Assembly: GCF_006494375.1 (NCBI RefSeq)
Contig: NZ_VHIZ01000056.1
Location: 389,685 to 453,684, forward strand
Direction: 5' to 3'
Length of the DNA: 64,000 nt
DNA from: Pantoea anthophila
Lineage (GTDB): Bacteria > Pseudomonadota > Gammaproteobacteria > Enterobacterales > Enterobacteriaceae
Made by a program: the position numbers and the translations under genes. Numbering within the stretch: the first letter of the stretch is position 1; the number at the start of each line of letters is the position of its first letter. Positions 26,814 through 35,700 of this stretch are shown one piece after another. The notes beneath the pieces are model-generated. The model saw only the letters and a program-made list of their open reading frames with translations, ran no database searches and was not told where the DNA came from.

Positions 26814-27227
26814 TTAGTGTGACTGCACCGGAATCGACACACACAGCAGGTCATCCTGCTGTGTGAGATTCAGCGGCTTGGCATATTCATGATGAATGGC
26901 ATCCAGCTGCTCCGCCGACAGCGGATATGGGAGCTGGATATCAAAGCGGCTGATCTGCTGCTGTTCCGCGAGGGTGACCAGGCGCGCGATGTTAATTTCG
27001 TCACTCACCTGGGTAGAAATGATTTGTAATGCTAATTCTTTTAACGGGTCGTCACTGCTCTGTAAGCGGTGTGCTGATTTCCGTGTCACCATGCCGAATA
27101 TCGGCATCACGCCATAAATCGCATCGACAAAGCTCCAGCGTTTTTTGCAGGAAGCGGAAAGAAAGTCACTGTAATTGAAGCAGATGCGGTCAGGGTATAT
27201 GGCTGATGCCAGCTCTTTATCAGACAC
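26814..27227 (-). CDS. Hypothetical protein divergent from rstA
   Basis: A 137-residue protein I do not recognise. It is soluble-looking, with SAIYPDRICFNYSDF near the start, a central KKRWSFVDAIYGVMPIFGM segment, and a predicted helix-rich second half (PLKELALQIISTQVSDEINIARLVTLAEQQ). There is no signal peptide. The start is most likely GTG 27227, 7 bases after AGGAG. The ATG at 27242 (142 aa) overlaps that site, and longer readings to 27383 or 27413 would run through the rstA promoter. In E. coli this spot holds ydgC and folM, so the gene is a local replacement. It is divergent from rstA, hence a candidate RstA target. Confidence 0.65.
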   Translation of the reverse strand: MSDKELASAIYPDRICFNYSDFLSASCKKRWSFVDAIYGVMPIFGMVTRKSAHRLQSSDDPLKELALQIISTQVSDEINIARLVTLAEQQQISRFDIQLPYPLSAEQLDAIHHEYAKPLNLTQQDDLLCVSIPVQSH

Positions 27228-27405
27228 ACTAATGCTCCTCATAATAATCAACGATATCCCAAACCTGGCGCAAAAAGGCCGCGCTAATGATTGCACATTT
27301 TGCCGGTTATATACCAGCAAGCTAAGGATATTTCGTGCGGTAGCGTAGAGCTCAGGACCAGGAAAAGATATGCTTTCGTCCATCCCTGTCTCTGCTTTGT
27401 AAACT

Positions 27406-28131
27406 ATGAACAAAATTGTTTATGTAGAAGATGAACCCGAAGTGGGTTCACTGATTGCGGCCTACCTGGGTCGTCATGACATTGAAGTGATTGTTGAGAC
27501 GCGCGGCGACCGCGCTGAAGCGGTGATTGCCGAACAGCAACCCGATCTGGTGATGCTGGATATCATGCTGCCCGGCAAGGATGGCATGACGATCTGCCGT
27601 GATTTACGGGCCAACTGGCAGGGGCCCATTGTGCTGCTCACCTCACTCGACAGCGACATGAATCACATTCTGGCGCTGGAGATGGGCGCGCAGGATTACA
27701 TCCTCAAGACCACGCCACCCGCGGTCCTGCTGGCCCGTCTGCGCCTGCATCTGCGTCAGTCTCAGCAGACGCAGCCGGAGGATGCGCCCGCCATTCCTGC
27801 CGCGAACCGTATGCTGCGTTTTGGATCGCTGACCATCGATGCCCTCAATCGACAGGTGACGCTGTTTGACGAACAGATCGCCCTCTCTACGGCCGATTTT
27901 GACCTGCTCTGGGTCCTCGCCAGCCATGCCGGTCAGACGCTTAACCGCGATGCGCTGCTGAAAACCCTGCGCGGCGTCAGCTATGACGGTCTGGATCGCA
28001 GCATCGACGTGGCCATTTCCCGCCTGCGTAAAAAGCTGCACGACAGCGCCACCGAGCCGTTTCGTATCAAGACCATCCGCAACAAAGGCTACCTGTTTGC
28101 GCCTCAGGCCTGGGATACCCGCGTCCTATGA
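27406..28131 (+). CDS. rstA: Response regulator RstA
   Basis: A 241-residue OmpR/PhoB-type response regulator. The receiver domain has the acidic pair Glu8-Asp9 (YVEDEPEVG), phospho-acceptor Asp52 in VMLDIMLPGKDG, Thr/Ser in LLTSLD, and a lysine in YILKTTPP. The winged helix DNA-binding domain spans about 130-235 (TLRGVSYDGLDRSIDVAISRLRKKL). It pairs with the RstB kinase and activates asr in E. coli under acid or low Mg2+. No good ribosome-binding site precedes ATG 27406. It overlaps rstB by ATGA. Confidence 0.96.
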   Translation: MNKIVYVEDEPEVGSLIAAYLGRHDIEVIVETRGDRAEAVIAEQQPDLVMLDIMLPGKDGMTICRDLRANWQGPIVLLTSLDSDMNHILALEMGAQDYILKTTPPAVLLARLRLHLRQSQQTQPEDAPAIPAANRMLRFGSLTIDALNRQVTLFDEQIALSTADFDLLWVLASHAGQTLNRDALLKTLRGVSYDGLDRSIDVAISRLRKKLHDSATEPFRIKTIRNKGYLFAPQAWDTRVL

Positions 28132-29429
28132 GAAAGCTTTTTATTCAGTTCTATCTGCTGCTGTTTGTCTGCTTTCTGGTGATGGCGCTGCTGGTGGGAC
28201 TGGTCTATAAGTTCACCGCCGAGCGCGCAGGCCGACAGTCGATGAATGACCTGATGGCCAGCTCGCTCTATCTGATCCGCAGCGAACTGCGGGAGATCCC
28301 GCCGCGCGACTGGAACAAAACCATCAAGAGCCTCGATCTTGGCCTCTCGTTTGACCTGCATATTGAGCCGATGAACAAATTCCAGCTCGATGAGACCAAT
28401 ATGCGCCGCCTGCACGCCGGTGAGATTGTGGCGCTCGACGACCAGTACACCTTTCTGCAGCATATCCCGCGCAGCCACTATGTGCTGTCGGTGGGGCCTA
28501 TCCCCTATCTATTCTATCTGCATCAGATGCGACTGCTCGATATTGCCCTGCTGGTCTTTATCGGCATGTCACTGGCGCTGCCGGTGTTTATCTGGCTACG
28601 CCCCCACTGGCAGGAGATGCAGCGGCTGGAAAAAGCGGCTCAGCGCTTTGGTCGCGGTGAGCTGGATGTGCGCACCCATTTTGACAGTACCTCCAGCCTG
28701 TTCCGGCTCGGTATCGCCTTTAACCAGATGGCGGAAAACATCAACACCCTGGTTGCCAGTAAGAAGCAGTTGATCGACGGCATCGCCCATGAGCTGCGGA
28801 CGCCGCTGGTGCGTCTGCGCTACCGGCTGGAGATGAGCGATAACCTCACGGACGCCGAACGGGTGGCGCTGAACCGCGACATCGGCCAGCTTGAAAGCCT
28901 GATTGAGGAGCTGCTGACCTATGCGCGGCTGGATCGGCCACGCGTGGACCTCAATCTGAAGTCGCAGGATCTCGCCAGCTGGCTGCGCGAGCGCCTCGAT
29001 GACTTCCGCACCATCAATCCCGATGTCCGGATCGACCTCGACCTGCCGCAGCGTGAAAATATCGGGATTTCTGACAGCCGCCTGATGGAGCGGGTGCTGG
29101 ATAATCTGGTCAATAATGCGCTGCGTTATGCGCAGCAGCGACTGCGGGTGAGCTTATGGTTCGACGGCGCAACCGGCTGCCTGCAGGTGGAGGATGATGG
29201 TCCGGGCATTCCGCCAGAAGAGCGCGAACGGGTCTTCGAACCTTTTGTCCGGCTCGATCCGAGCCGCGATCGCGCGACGGGTGGCTGCGGACTGGGGCTG
29301 GCGATTGTCCACTCTATTGCGCAGGCGTTGAGCGGTCAGGTCACCATTGAGGCCAGCCCGCTGGGCGGAGCCAGCGTTCGCTTTTGCTGGCCGGTTGATC
29401 TACCCTTGCGGGAAATTCCGCTGCGTTAA
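28128..29429 (+). CDS. rstB: Sensor histidine kinase RstB
   Basis: A 433-residue membrane histidine kinase. Membrane helices lie at about residues 8-28 and 136-156, with a periplasmic sensor domain between; a HAMP region follows (RLEKAAQRFGRGELDVRTHF). The phospho-acceptor is His221 in DGIAHELRTPLVRLRYRLEM. ATP-binding boxes are LVNNALRYA (N box), VEDDGPGIPPE (G1) and GGCGLGLAIV (G2). It starts within the rstA stop (ATGA overlap). In E. coli, PhoPQ controls this pair; I found no clear PhoP box here. Confidence 0.96.
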   Translation: MRKLFIQFYLLLFVCFLVMALLVGLVYKFTAERAGRQSMNDLMASSLYLIRSELREIPPRDWNKTIKSLDLGLSFDLHIEPMNKFQLDETNMRRLHAGEIVALDDQYTFLQHIPRSHYVLSVGPIPYLFYLHQMRLLDIALLVFIGMSLALPVFIWLRPHWQEMQRLEKAAQRFGRGELDVRTHFDSTSSLFRLGIAFNQMAENINTLVASKKQLIDGIAHELRTPLVRLRYRLEMSDNLTDAERVALNRDIGQLESLIEELLTYARLDRPRVDLNLKSQDLASWLRERLDDFRTINPDVRIDLDLPQRENIGISDSRLMERVLDNLVNNALRYAQQRLRVSLWFDGATGCLQVEDDGPGIPPEERERVFEPFVRLDPSRDRATGGCGLGLAIVHSIAQALSGQVTIEASPLGGASVRFCWPVDLPLREIPLR

Positions 29430-29448
29430 ACACTACAAGGAGTCTCAC

Positions 29449-30936
29449 GTGACCTCAGCGTATCAACACCTTAGCGCGACCTTCCAGCGCCTCTCCCGTT
29501 TCAGCCATGTCACGGCCATCGCCGGCTGTGATATGCAGACCACCATGCCGCCAGGCGGCAGTCAGGCGCGGGGTGAAGCCCTGGCCGAGATGAGCGTTCT
29601 GCAGCATCAGATCCTGACGGCTCCCCAGGTCGGAGAGTGGCTGAAGGCCGCAGAGCAGGCGTCGCTGAACGATGTTGAGCGGGCCAATCTTCATGAGATG
29701 CAGCGTGCTTACCAGCAGGCCAGCCTGCTGCCTGACGACTTCGTGGAAGCCAAATCGATTGCCGGTTCGGTGTGTGAACATGCGTGGCGCACTCAGCGCC
29801 CGGCTAACGACTGGCAGGGCTTTGCCACCAACCTGAAAGAGGTGGTGCGCCTGAGCCGCGAAGAGGCGCAGCGACGCGCCGATGCCAGCGGCTGCTCGCG
29901 TTACGATGCTCTGCTCGATCTCTATGAACCGGGCATGACCCGCGCCAGGCTGGATGCGACGTTTGGCGAACTGAAAAGCTGGCTGCCCGATCTGTTACAG
30001 CAGGTCGTGGAGAAGCAGGCGCAGCAGCCGATCGTCACGCCGCAGGGGCCATTCGCCGTGCCTGCGCAGCGCCAGCTCGGGCTGAGCATCATGGAAACGC
30101 TGGGCTTCGACTTTAATCATGGTCGCCTGGACATCAGCGCGCATCCTTTCTGCGGCGGCGTGCCGGAAGATGTACGCATTACCACCCGTTACAATGAAGC
30201 TGAGTTCCTCAGCGCCATGATGGGTGTGATCCATGAAACCGGCCACGCCCGCTATGAGCAGAATCTGCCGCAGCAGTGGCGGGGACAGCCGGTGGCGCTG
30301 GCGCGTTCCACCGCCATCCACGAGTCACAAAGCCTGTTCATGGAGATGCAGCTCGGCCGCAGCCGCGAATTTTTGCAGCGCATTCTGCCGACCATTATCG
30401 CCACCTTTGGCGACCAGCCTGCCCTGCAGGCGGATAATTTCATCCGTCTGACCCAGCAGGTGAAGCCGGGCCTGATCCGGGTGGATGCCGATGAGCTGAG
30501 CTACCCGGCTCATGTCATTCTGCGCTACGAAATCGAACAGGCGCTGATTGAAGGGGAGATTGAGGTTGAGGATATTCCGGCGCTGTGGGATGAGAAGATG
30601 ATGCAGTCGCTGGGTCTGGATACCCGTGGCAACTACCGCGATGGCTGTATGCAGGATATTCACTGGACCGATGGCGCGTTTGGCTACTTCCCCACCTACA
30701 CGCTGGGCGCGATGTACGCCGCGCAGCTGTTCCGCTCCGTCCAGACCGCCATTCCTCAGCTCAGCGAACTGATTCAGCACGGCGAACTGCAACCGGTATT
30801 CGACTGGCTGCAACAGAACATCTGGCAGCACGGCAGCCGCTTTTCCACCGACCAGCTGCTGATCAATGCGACAGGCGAAGCGCTGAACCCGGCTTATTTC
30901 CGCCAGCATCTTGAACAGCGTTATCTGAAGAACTGA
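29449..30936 (+). CDS. M32 family metallocarboxypeptidase
   Basis: A 495-residue carboxypeptidase Taq/M32 family enzyme that removes C-terminal residues from peptides in the cytoplasm. The zinc motif HETGH is at His262-His266 (VIHETGHARYEQN); the downstream HESQSLFMEMQLGRS supplies the third ligand Glu. HWTDGAFGYFPTYTLGAMYAAQ is also a strong M32 signature. The start is GTG 29449 with AAGGAGT 5 bases upstream. It lies 19 bases after rstB on the same strand, so it probably shares its transcript. E. coli K-12 lacks it at this locus, so the link to RstAB is a local feature. Confidence 0.93.
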   Translation: MTSAYQHLSATFQRLSRFSHVTAIAGCDMQTTMPPGGSQARGEALAEMSVLQHQILTAPQVGEWLKAAEQASLNDVERANLHEMQRAYQQASLLPDDFVEAKSIAGSVCEHAWRTQRPANDWQGFATNLKEVVRLSREEAQRRADASGCSRYDALLDLYEPGMTRARLDATFGELKSWLPDLLQQVVEKQAQQPIVTPQGPFAVPAQRQLGLSIMETLGFDFNHGRLDISAHPFCGGVPEDVRITTRYNEAEFLSAMMGVIHETGHARYEQNLPQQWRGQPVALARSTAIHESQSLFMEMQLGRSREFLQRILPTIIATFGDQPALQADNFIRLTQQVKPGLIRVDADELSYPAHVILRYEIEQALIEGEIEVEDIPALWDEKMMQSLGLDTRGNYRDGCMQDIHWTDGAFGYFPTYTLGAMYAAQLFRSVQTAIPQLSELIQHGELQPVFDWLQQNIWQHGSRFSTDQLLINATGEALNPAYFRQHLEQRYLKN

Positions 30937-30942
30937 CCCTCC

Positions 30943-30965
30943 GGGCGGCCATCACGCCGCCCTTT
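30943..30965 (+). terminator. Terminator after the M32 carboxypeptidase gene
   Basis: A 7-base-pair stem GGGCGGC/GCCGCCC with a 6-base loop is followed by TTTCCCCCTTTG. Confidence 0.7.
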
Positions 30966-30974
30966 CCCCCTTTG

Positions 30975-30988
30975 TACAATCGGTTACA
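30975..30988 (+). promoter_or_regulatory. RstA box upstream of asr
   Basis: TACAATCGGTTACA matches the published RstA box TACATNTNGTTACA at all but two bases and keeps both ends (TACA and GTTACA) exactly. It lies 118 bases before the asr start; a TATAGT -10 candidate sits at 31031-31036. RstA is known to activate asr in E. coli, and rstAB is only 1.5 kb away here. Confidence 0.72.
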
Positions 30989-31092
30989 CGCCGATACTAA
31001 ACACCCACGGACAGGCTTTGTTGATTTCCCTATAGTCTCTTCACCGGCCCCGCAGTGGGCTACACATGAAAAAAGAGTCCGAGGGATTTGCA

Positions 31093-31620
31093 ATGAAAAA
31101 ATTATTTGCACTGGTTGTCGCCGCTGCTATGGGTATGTCTTCTGTTGCTTTCGCTGCTGAAACCACAGCTGCGCCAGCCGCTGCGCCAGCCGCAACAGCG
31201 ACCACCACAACCACCGCAGCTGCACCGGCTAAAACCGTTCACAAAACTGCACACAAGAAACACCATAAAGCAGCACAGAAAGCGCAGGCTGCTAAAAAGA
31301 CTCACCACAAAAAAGCGGTGAAAAAAGATGCTGCTCAGAAAGCGCAGGCAGCTAAAAAAGTTCACCACAAGAAAGCGGTAAAACCTGCTGCCCAGAAAGC
31401 GCAGGCAGCTAAAAAAGTTCACCACAAAAAAGCCACTCAGCCCGCTGCACAGAAAGCCCAGGCTGCGAAAAAAGTTCATCACAAGAAAGCGGTAAAACCT
31501 GCTCAGAAAGCGCAGGCTGCTAAGAAAGTTCACCACAAGAAAGCAGTAAAACCTGCTCAGAAAGCGCAGGCAGCTAAGAAAGTTCACCACAAGAAAGTTG
31601 TTAAATCAGCGGCTAAATAA
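31093..31620 (+). CDS. asr: Acid shock protein Asr, repeat-expanded
   Basis: A 175-residue exported, highly basic protein. The signal peptide [21 protein letters not shown] matches Asr; an Ala/Thr/Pro-rich stretch (22-47) follows, then Lys/His-rich repeats. E. coli Asr is only 102 residues, so this one is much longer, mainly because of six consecutive 18 to 20-residue repeats based on [18 protein letters not shown] (residues 61-173). Asr protects periplasmic proteins during acid stress. ATG 31093 follows GAGGGATTTGCA; a Met nine codons upstream lacks a site. An RstA box precedes it and a strong terminator follows. Confidence 0.94.
   Translation: MKKLFALVVAAAMGMSSVAFAAETTAAPAAAPAATATTTTTAAAPAKTVHKTAHKKHHKAAQKAQAAKKTHHKKAVKKDAAQKAQAAKKVHHKKAVKPAAQKAQAAKKVHHKKATQPAAQKAQAAKKVHHKKAVKPAQKAQAAKKVHHKKAVKPAQKAQAAKKVHHKKVVKSAAK
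31273..31611 (+). repeat. In-frame tandem repeats in asr
   Basis: Six direct repeats of about 54 to 60 bases encode residues 61-80, 81-99, 100-118, 119-136, 137-154 and 155-173. The unit core is [13 protein letters not shown]; copies 4 and 5 encode the same peptide. DNA identity between copies is high, so copy number could change by slippage or recombination. Confidence 0.9.
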
Positions 31621-31658
31621 GATCGCCCACAGGCGCACAGCCACGCGATAATGCTTAA

Positions 31659-31686
31659 AAACACCCGGTTCTGCCGGGTGTTTCTT
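31659..31686 (+). terminator. Terminator after asr
   Basis: A 10-base-pair perfect stem AAACACCCGG/CCGGGTGTTT with a 5-base loop, followed by CTTTACT. The paired T-tract makes it a strong rho-independent terminator. Confidence 0.88.
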
Positions 31687-31702
31687 TACTGGAGTGGATG
31701 AA

Positions 31703-31783
31703 ATGGTGCGTCGCTATCGCTTCGAAATTATTCTGCTTGTGATGATCCTGTGTGGCATTGTTGCTGCCAGCTTCTTTATTTAA
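31703..31783 (+). CDS. ydgU: Small membrane protein YdgU
   Basis: A 26-residue single-span membrane protein: positively charged start MVRRYRFE, then a hydrophobic helix IILLVMILCGIVAASFFI to the end. It corresponds in size, start (x-RYRFE) and location (just downstream of asr) to E. coli YdgU, a membrane small protein of unknown function. GGAG lies 8 bases before ATG 31703. It begins 20 bases after the asr hairpin, so it may be expressed by readthrough of that terminator or from its own promoter. Confidence 0.83.
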   Translation: MVRRYRFEIILLVMILCGIVAASFFI

Positions 31784-31896
31784 CTGCTGTAGCGTACTGA
31801 TTAACCGATAAAACTCCCTTTTTTAACGCTCACCGACTATAGTTACCGTTCTTACGTGATAACAATAACGTCTATTTTCTCGCCATTGAGATTTCT

Positions 31897-32706
31897 ATGC
31901 GCCTGGCTACCTTGTTAATGGTTGGACTTTTCAGCTTTGCCACGACGGTTCATGCCGATGATGACGATGATTCGCCGACACCGGCTGAAATTAAGATGCT
32001 GTTCTTCGGCAAGGATCATCGCCAGGCAATCACGGATATCACCGCTGCTCCCTGGGATGCGATTGGTCAGCTCGAAACAGAAAGCGGTAACCTCTGTACA
32101 GCCACGCTCATCTCTCCCCATCTGGCGCTGACGGCCGGACACTGTCTGCTCGCCCCGCCGGGTAACTTTGATAAGCCGGTTGCGCTGCGTTTTATGGCCA
32201 GCGACAAAGGCTGGCGCTATGAACTGCATGACATTGATGCGCGGGTTGAGCCCTCGCTGGCCTCCAAGTTAAAGGCGGATGGTGAAGGCTGGATCGTGCC
32301 GAGCAGTGCGGCGCCGTATGACTATGGCATTGTGATATTACGCAATCCACCGTCGGCCATTACCCCTATCCCGCTGTTTGAGGGCTCGCGCAGCGACCTG
32401 ACGGCCGCCCTGAAGCTGACCGGTCGTAAAGTGACGCAGGCGGGCTATCCGGCCGATCACCTGGATACCCTCTATTCCCACAGCAACTGTCTGATTACCG
32501 GCTGGGCGCAGCGCGCCGTGCTGTCACATCAGTGCGATACCCTGCCTGGCGACAGCGGTTCACCGCTGCTGCTCAACAGCGACAAAGGCTGGCAGCTGAT
32601 TGCGGTGCAGAGCTCCGCGCCCGCGGCAAAGGATCGCTATCTGGCGGACAACCGCGCGATTGCGGTCACCTCATTTAAAGATAAGCTGGAATCCCTCGCG
32701 CAGTAA
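31897..32706 (+). CDS. ydgD: Trypsin-like serine protease YdgD
   Basis: A 269-residue exported S1 (trypsin-fold) serine peptidase homologous to E. coli YdgD. The signal peptide ends TVHA/DDD. The catalytic triad is visible: His82 in ALTAGHCLL, Asp142 in YDYGIVIL and Ser220 in [10 protein letters not shown]. Cysteines at 67 and 83 flank the His and can form the usual disulfide. The substrate is unknown. It follows asr-ydgU as in E. coli. The acidic run DDDDDS after the signal peptide could be a short propeptide. Confidence 0.94.
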   Translation: MRLATLLMVGLFSFATTVHADDDDDSPTPAEIKMLFFGKDHRQAITDITAAPWDAIGQLETESGNLCTATLISPHLALTAGHCLLAPPGNFDKPVALRFMASDKGWRYELHDIDARVEPSLASKLKADGEGWIVPSSAAPYDYGIVILRNPPSAITPIPLFEGSRSDLTAALKLTGRKVTQAGYPADHLDTLYSHSNCLITGWAQRAVLSHQCDTLPGDSGSPLLLNSDKGWQLIAVQSSAPAAKDRYLADNRAIAVTSFKDKLESLAQ

Positions 32707-32729
32707 TTGCGTGCAGCCTGAGCGGCTGT

Positions 32730-32756
32730 CGGGTGCGCACGCTCCGTGCGCACCCG
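32730..32756. terminator. Terminator between ydgD and hrpA
   Basis: An 11-base-pair perfect stem CGGGTGCGCAC/GTGCGCACCCG with a 5-base loop lies between these two convergent genes. Confidence 0.75.
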
Positions 32757-32760
32757 GCTT

Positions 32761-35700
32761 TCAGCCCGCTATCTGCTCCATCGTCTGCAGAATACGCTTA
32801 TCCGAGATCGGATAAGGCGTACCCAGCTGCTGAGCAAAGTAGCTGATGCGCAGCTCTTCAATCATCCAGCGAATGCTGAGCACCTCTTCATCATCCTGAC
32901 GCTGCGGCGGCAGCTTGTTGCGCCACGCCTGGTACGCCTGTTCCACCGCCTGAACTTTCAGCATCCGCGCCCGATCGCTGTGCGGATCGGCAGGCAGTTT
33001 CTCCAGTCGCCGCTCGATACCCTGCAGATAACGCAGCGTGTCGGCCAGTCGCTGCCAGCCGTTGCCGGTGACAAAGCCCCGATAGACCAGTCCGTTTAAC
33101 TGCGCTTTGATATCGGACAGCGCCAGCGCCATGGTCATATCCACCCGGCCTTTCAGCCGTTTATTGATGTTAAAGACCGCCGTCAGAATCTGCTCTACCT
33201 GCTTAGCTATCGTCACTACGGTCTCATTAAGCTCCCCGCGGACTTTGTCACGCAGCTGCTCAAACGAGGCCTGATCCCAGGCAGGGCCGCCCGCTTCCCC
33301 CATCAGTTTATCGATGCCGCAGGCGATGCAGTCGTCGATCAGCTCCAGCACTTTGCCATAGGGGTTAAAGTAGAGTCCGAGTTTGGCCTTGTTCGGTAAC
33401 TTCTCGTGCAGATACTTCACCGGCGACGGCACATTCAGCAGCAGCAGACGACGCTGACCGCGCCACATCATTTTTTGCTGCTCCTGCTCGCTGTCAAACA
33501 GGCGGATCGCGACGCTCTCTTTTTCATCCACCAGCGCAGGCCAGGCTTTCACCTGGTAACTGCCGCGCTTCTGTTCATAGCTGCGAGGCAGTTCGCCAAA
33601 GCTCCAGAGATGCAGCCCGCTCTGTTCCAGCCCGTCATCGGCCACTTTCGACAGCGTCTCCTGCACCTTGTCTTTCAGCCGGGACTTGAGCGCGGTGAGG
33701 TCCTTGCCTTCCAGCAGTTTACGATTGTGCTCGTCGACTACCCGGAACGTCATTTTCAGATGATCGGGAACCTGATCCCACTGCCAGTTCTCCCGCTCCA
33801 GCGTAACGCCGGTCATGCGGCGAAACTCGCGCGCCAGCGCATCTGCCAGCGGCATCTCCATCGCCGTCACCCTTCCCAGAAACGCCTCGGCGTAGTTAGG
33901 AGCAGGCACCAGATGGCGGCGCAACGGTTTCGGCAGCGACTTAATCAGCGCAATAATCAGCTCACGGCGCACGCCGGGGATCTGCCATTCAAAGCCGCTA
34001 TCCTCAACCTGATTCAGCAACGGCAGCGGAATATGGACCGTCACACCATCGGCATCTGCGCCTGGCTCGAACTGGTAACTCAGCTTCAGTTTCAGGTTGC
34101 CCTGATGCCAGAAGTTGGGATAGTCGAGCTGACTGACCTTGTCAGCGCCCTCTTTGATCAGCATCTGCCTGTCGAAGTTGAGCAGATCGGCGTTATCGCG
34201 GCTGGCCCGTTTCCACCAGCTGTCAAAATGTCTGGCCGAGACCACCTCTTTGCCGATGCGCTGGTCATAAAAAGCAAACAGCGTTTCGTCATCGACCAGA
34301 ATGTCGCGGCGACGGGATTTATGCTCCAGATCTTCCACTTCGCTGCGCAGTTTCTGATTGGCGCGGAAGAAAGCGTGACGCGTCTGCCAGTCGCCCTCGA
34401 CCAGGGCGTGACGGATAAAGAGTTCGCGGCTCAGGGTGGGATCGATGCTGCCGTAGTTGACCTTGCGCGCGGCAACAATCGGCAGGCCATAGAGCGTGAC
34501 CTTCTCGGTTGCCATCACCGCCCCCTGCGATTTCTCCCAGTGCGGTTCGCTGTAGCTGCGCTTCGTCAGATGCTGCGCCAGCGGTTCAATCCACTCCGGC
34601 TCAATGCGTCCCGCCGTCCGCCCCCAGAGGCGGCTGGTTTCGACCAGCTCTGCCACCATGGTCCACTTCGGCGGCTTCTTAAACAGCCCGGAGCCAGGGA
34701 AGATGGCGAAGCGGGTATTACGCGCGCCGGTGTACTCCTGCTTGTCGGCATCTTTCTGTCCGATGTGCGACAGCAGACCGCTCAACAGCGCACAGTGAAC
34801 CTGCTGTAACGGGGCCGGTTCGCTATTGACCGGAATACCCAGTTCGCGCACCACCTGCCGCAGCTGGGTGTAGATATCCTGCCACTCCCGCACGCGCAAA
34901 TAGTTGAGAAAGTCGCTTTTGCACTGGCGGCGGAACAGGTTGCCGGACAGGGCTTTCTGCTGCTCCGCCAGATAGTTCCACAGATTGACATAGGCCAGGA
35001 AGTCGGAATCTTTGTCAGCAAAGCGCCGGTGTTTTTCATCAGACGCCTGCTTCTTCTCTGCCGGACGCTCGCGCGGGTCCTGAATCGACAGGCCCGCAGT
35101 GATGATCATCACTTCGCGCACACAACCCAGCCGCTGCGCCTCCAGCACCATTCGTGCCAGGCGCGGATCGACCGGCAACTGCGCCAGCTGGCGCCCGGAG
35201 CCGGTGAGGGTGTAGTGACCCGTCTCTTCATTCAGCGTCAGCGCGCCCAGCTCTTCCAGCAGGCGGATACCATCCTGAATATTGCGCTTATCGGGCGCTT
35301 CCACAAAGGGGAACGCCGCGATATCGCCCAGCCCCAGCGAGGTCATCTGCAGGATCACCGACGCCAGGTTAGTGCGCAGAATTTCAGGGTCAGTAAAGGC
35401 CGGACGACTCAGGAAATCCTCTTCCGAGTAGAGGCGGATACAGATACCGTCGGAAACACGTCCGCATCGTCCTTTACGCTGATTGGCCGAGGCCTGAGAA
35501 ATCGGCTCAATCGGCAGACGCTGCACTTTGGTGCGGAAGCTGTAGCGGCTGATACGCGCGGTGCCGGGGTCAATCACATATTTGATGCCGGGCACCGTCA
35601 GCGAGGTTTCCGCCACGTTGGTGGCCAGCACGATGCGGCGGCCACTGTGCGACTGAAACACCCGGTTCTGTTCAGCGTTCGACAGTCGTGCATACAGCGG

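Noticed and set aside
27228..27405. PhoP box controlling rstA
   Set aside because: Only imperfect GTTTA-like pieces near the start (27398-27412) with wrong spacing for a direct repeat.
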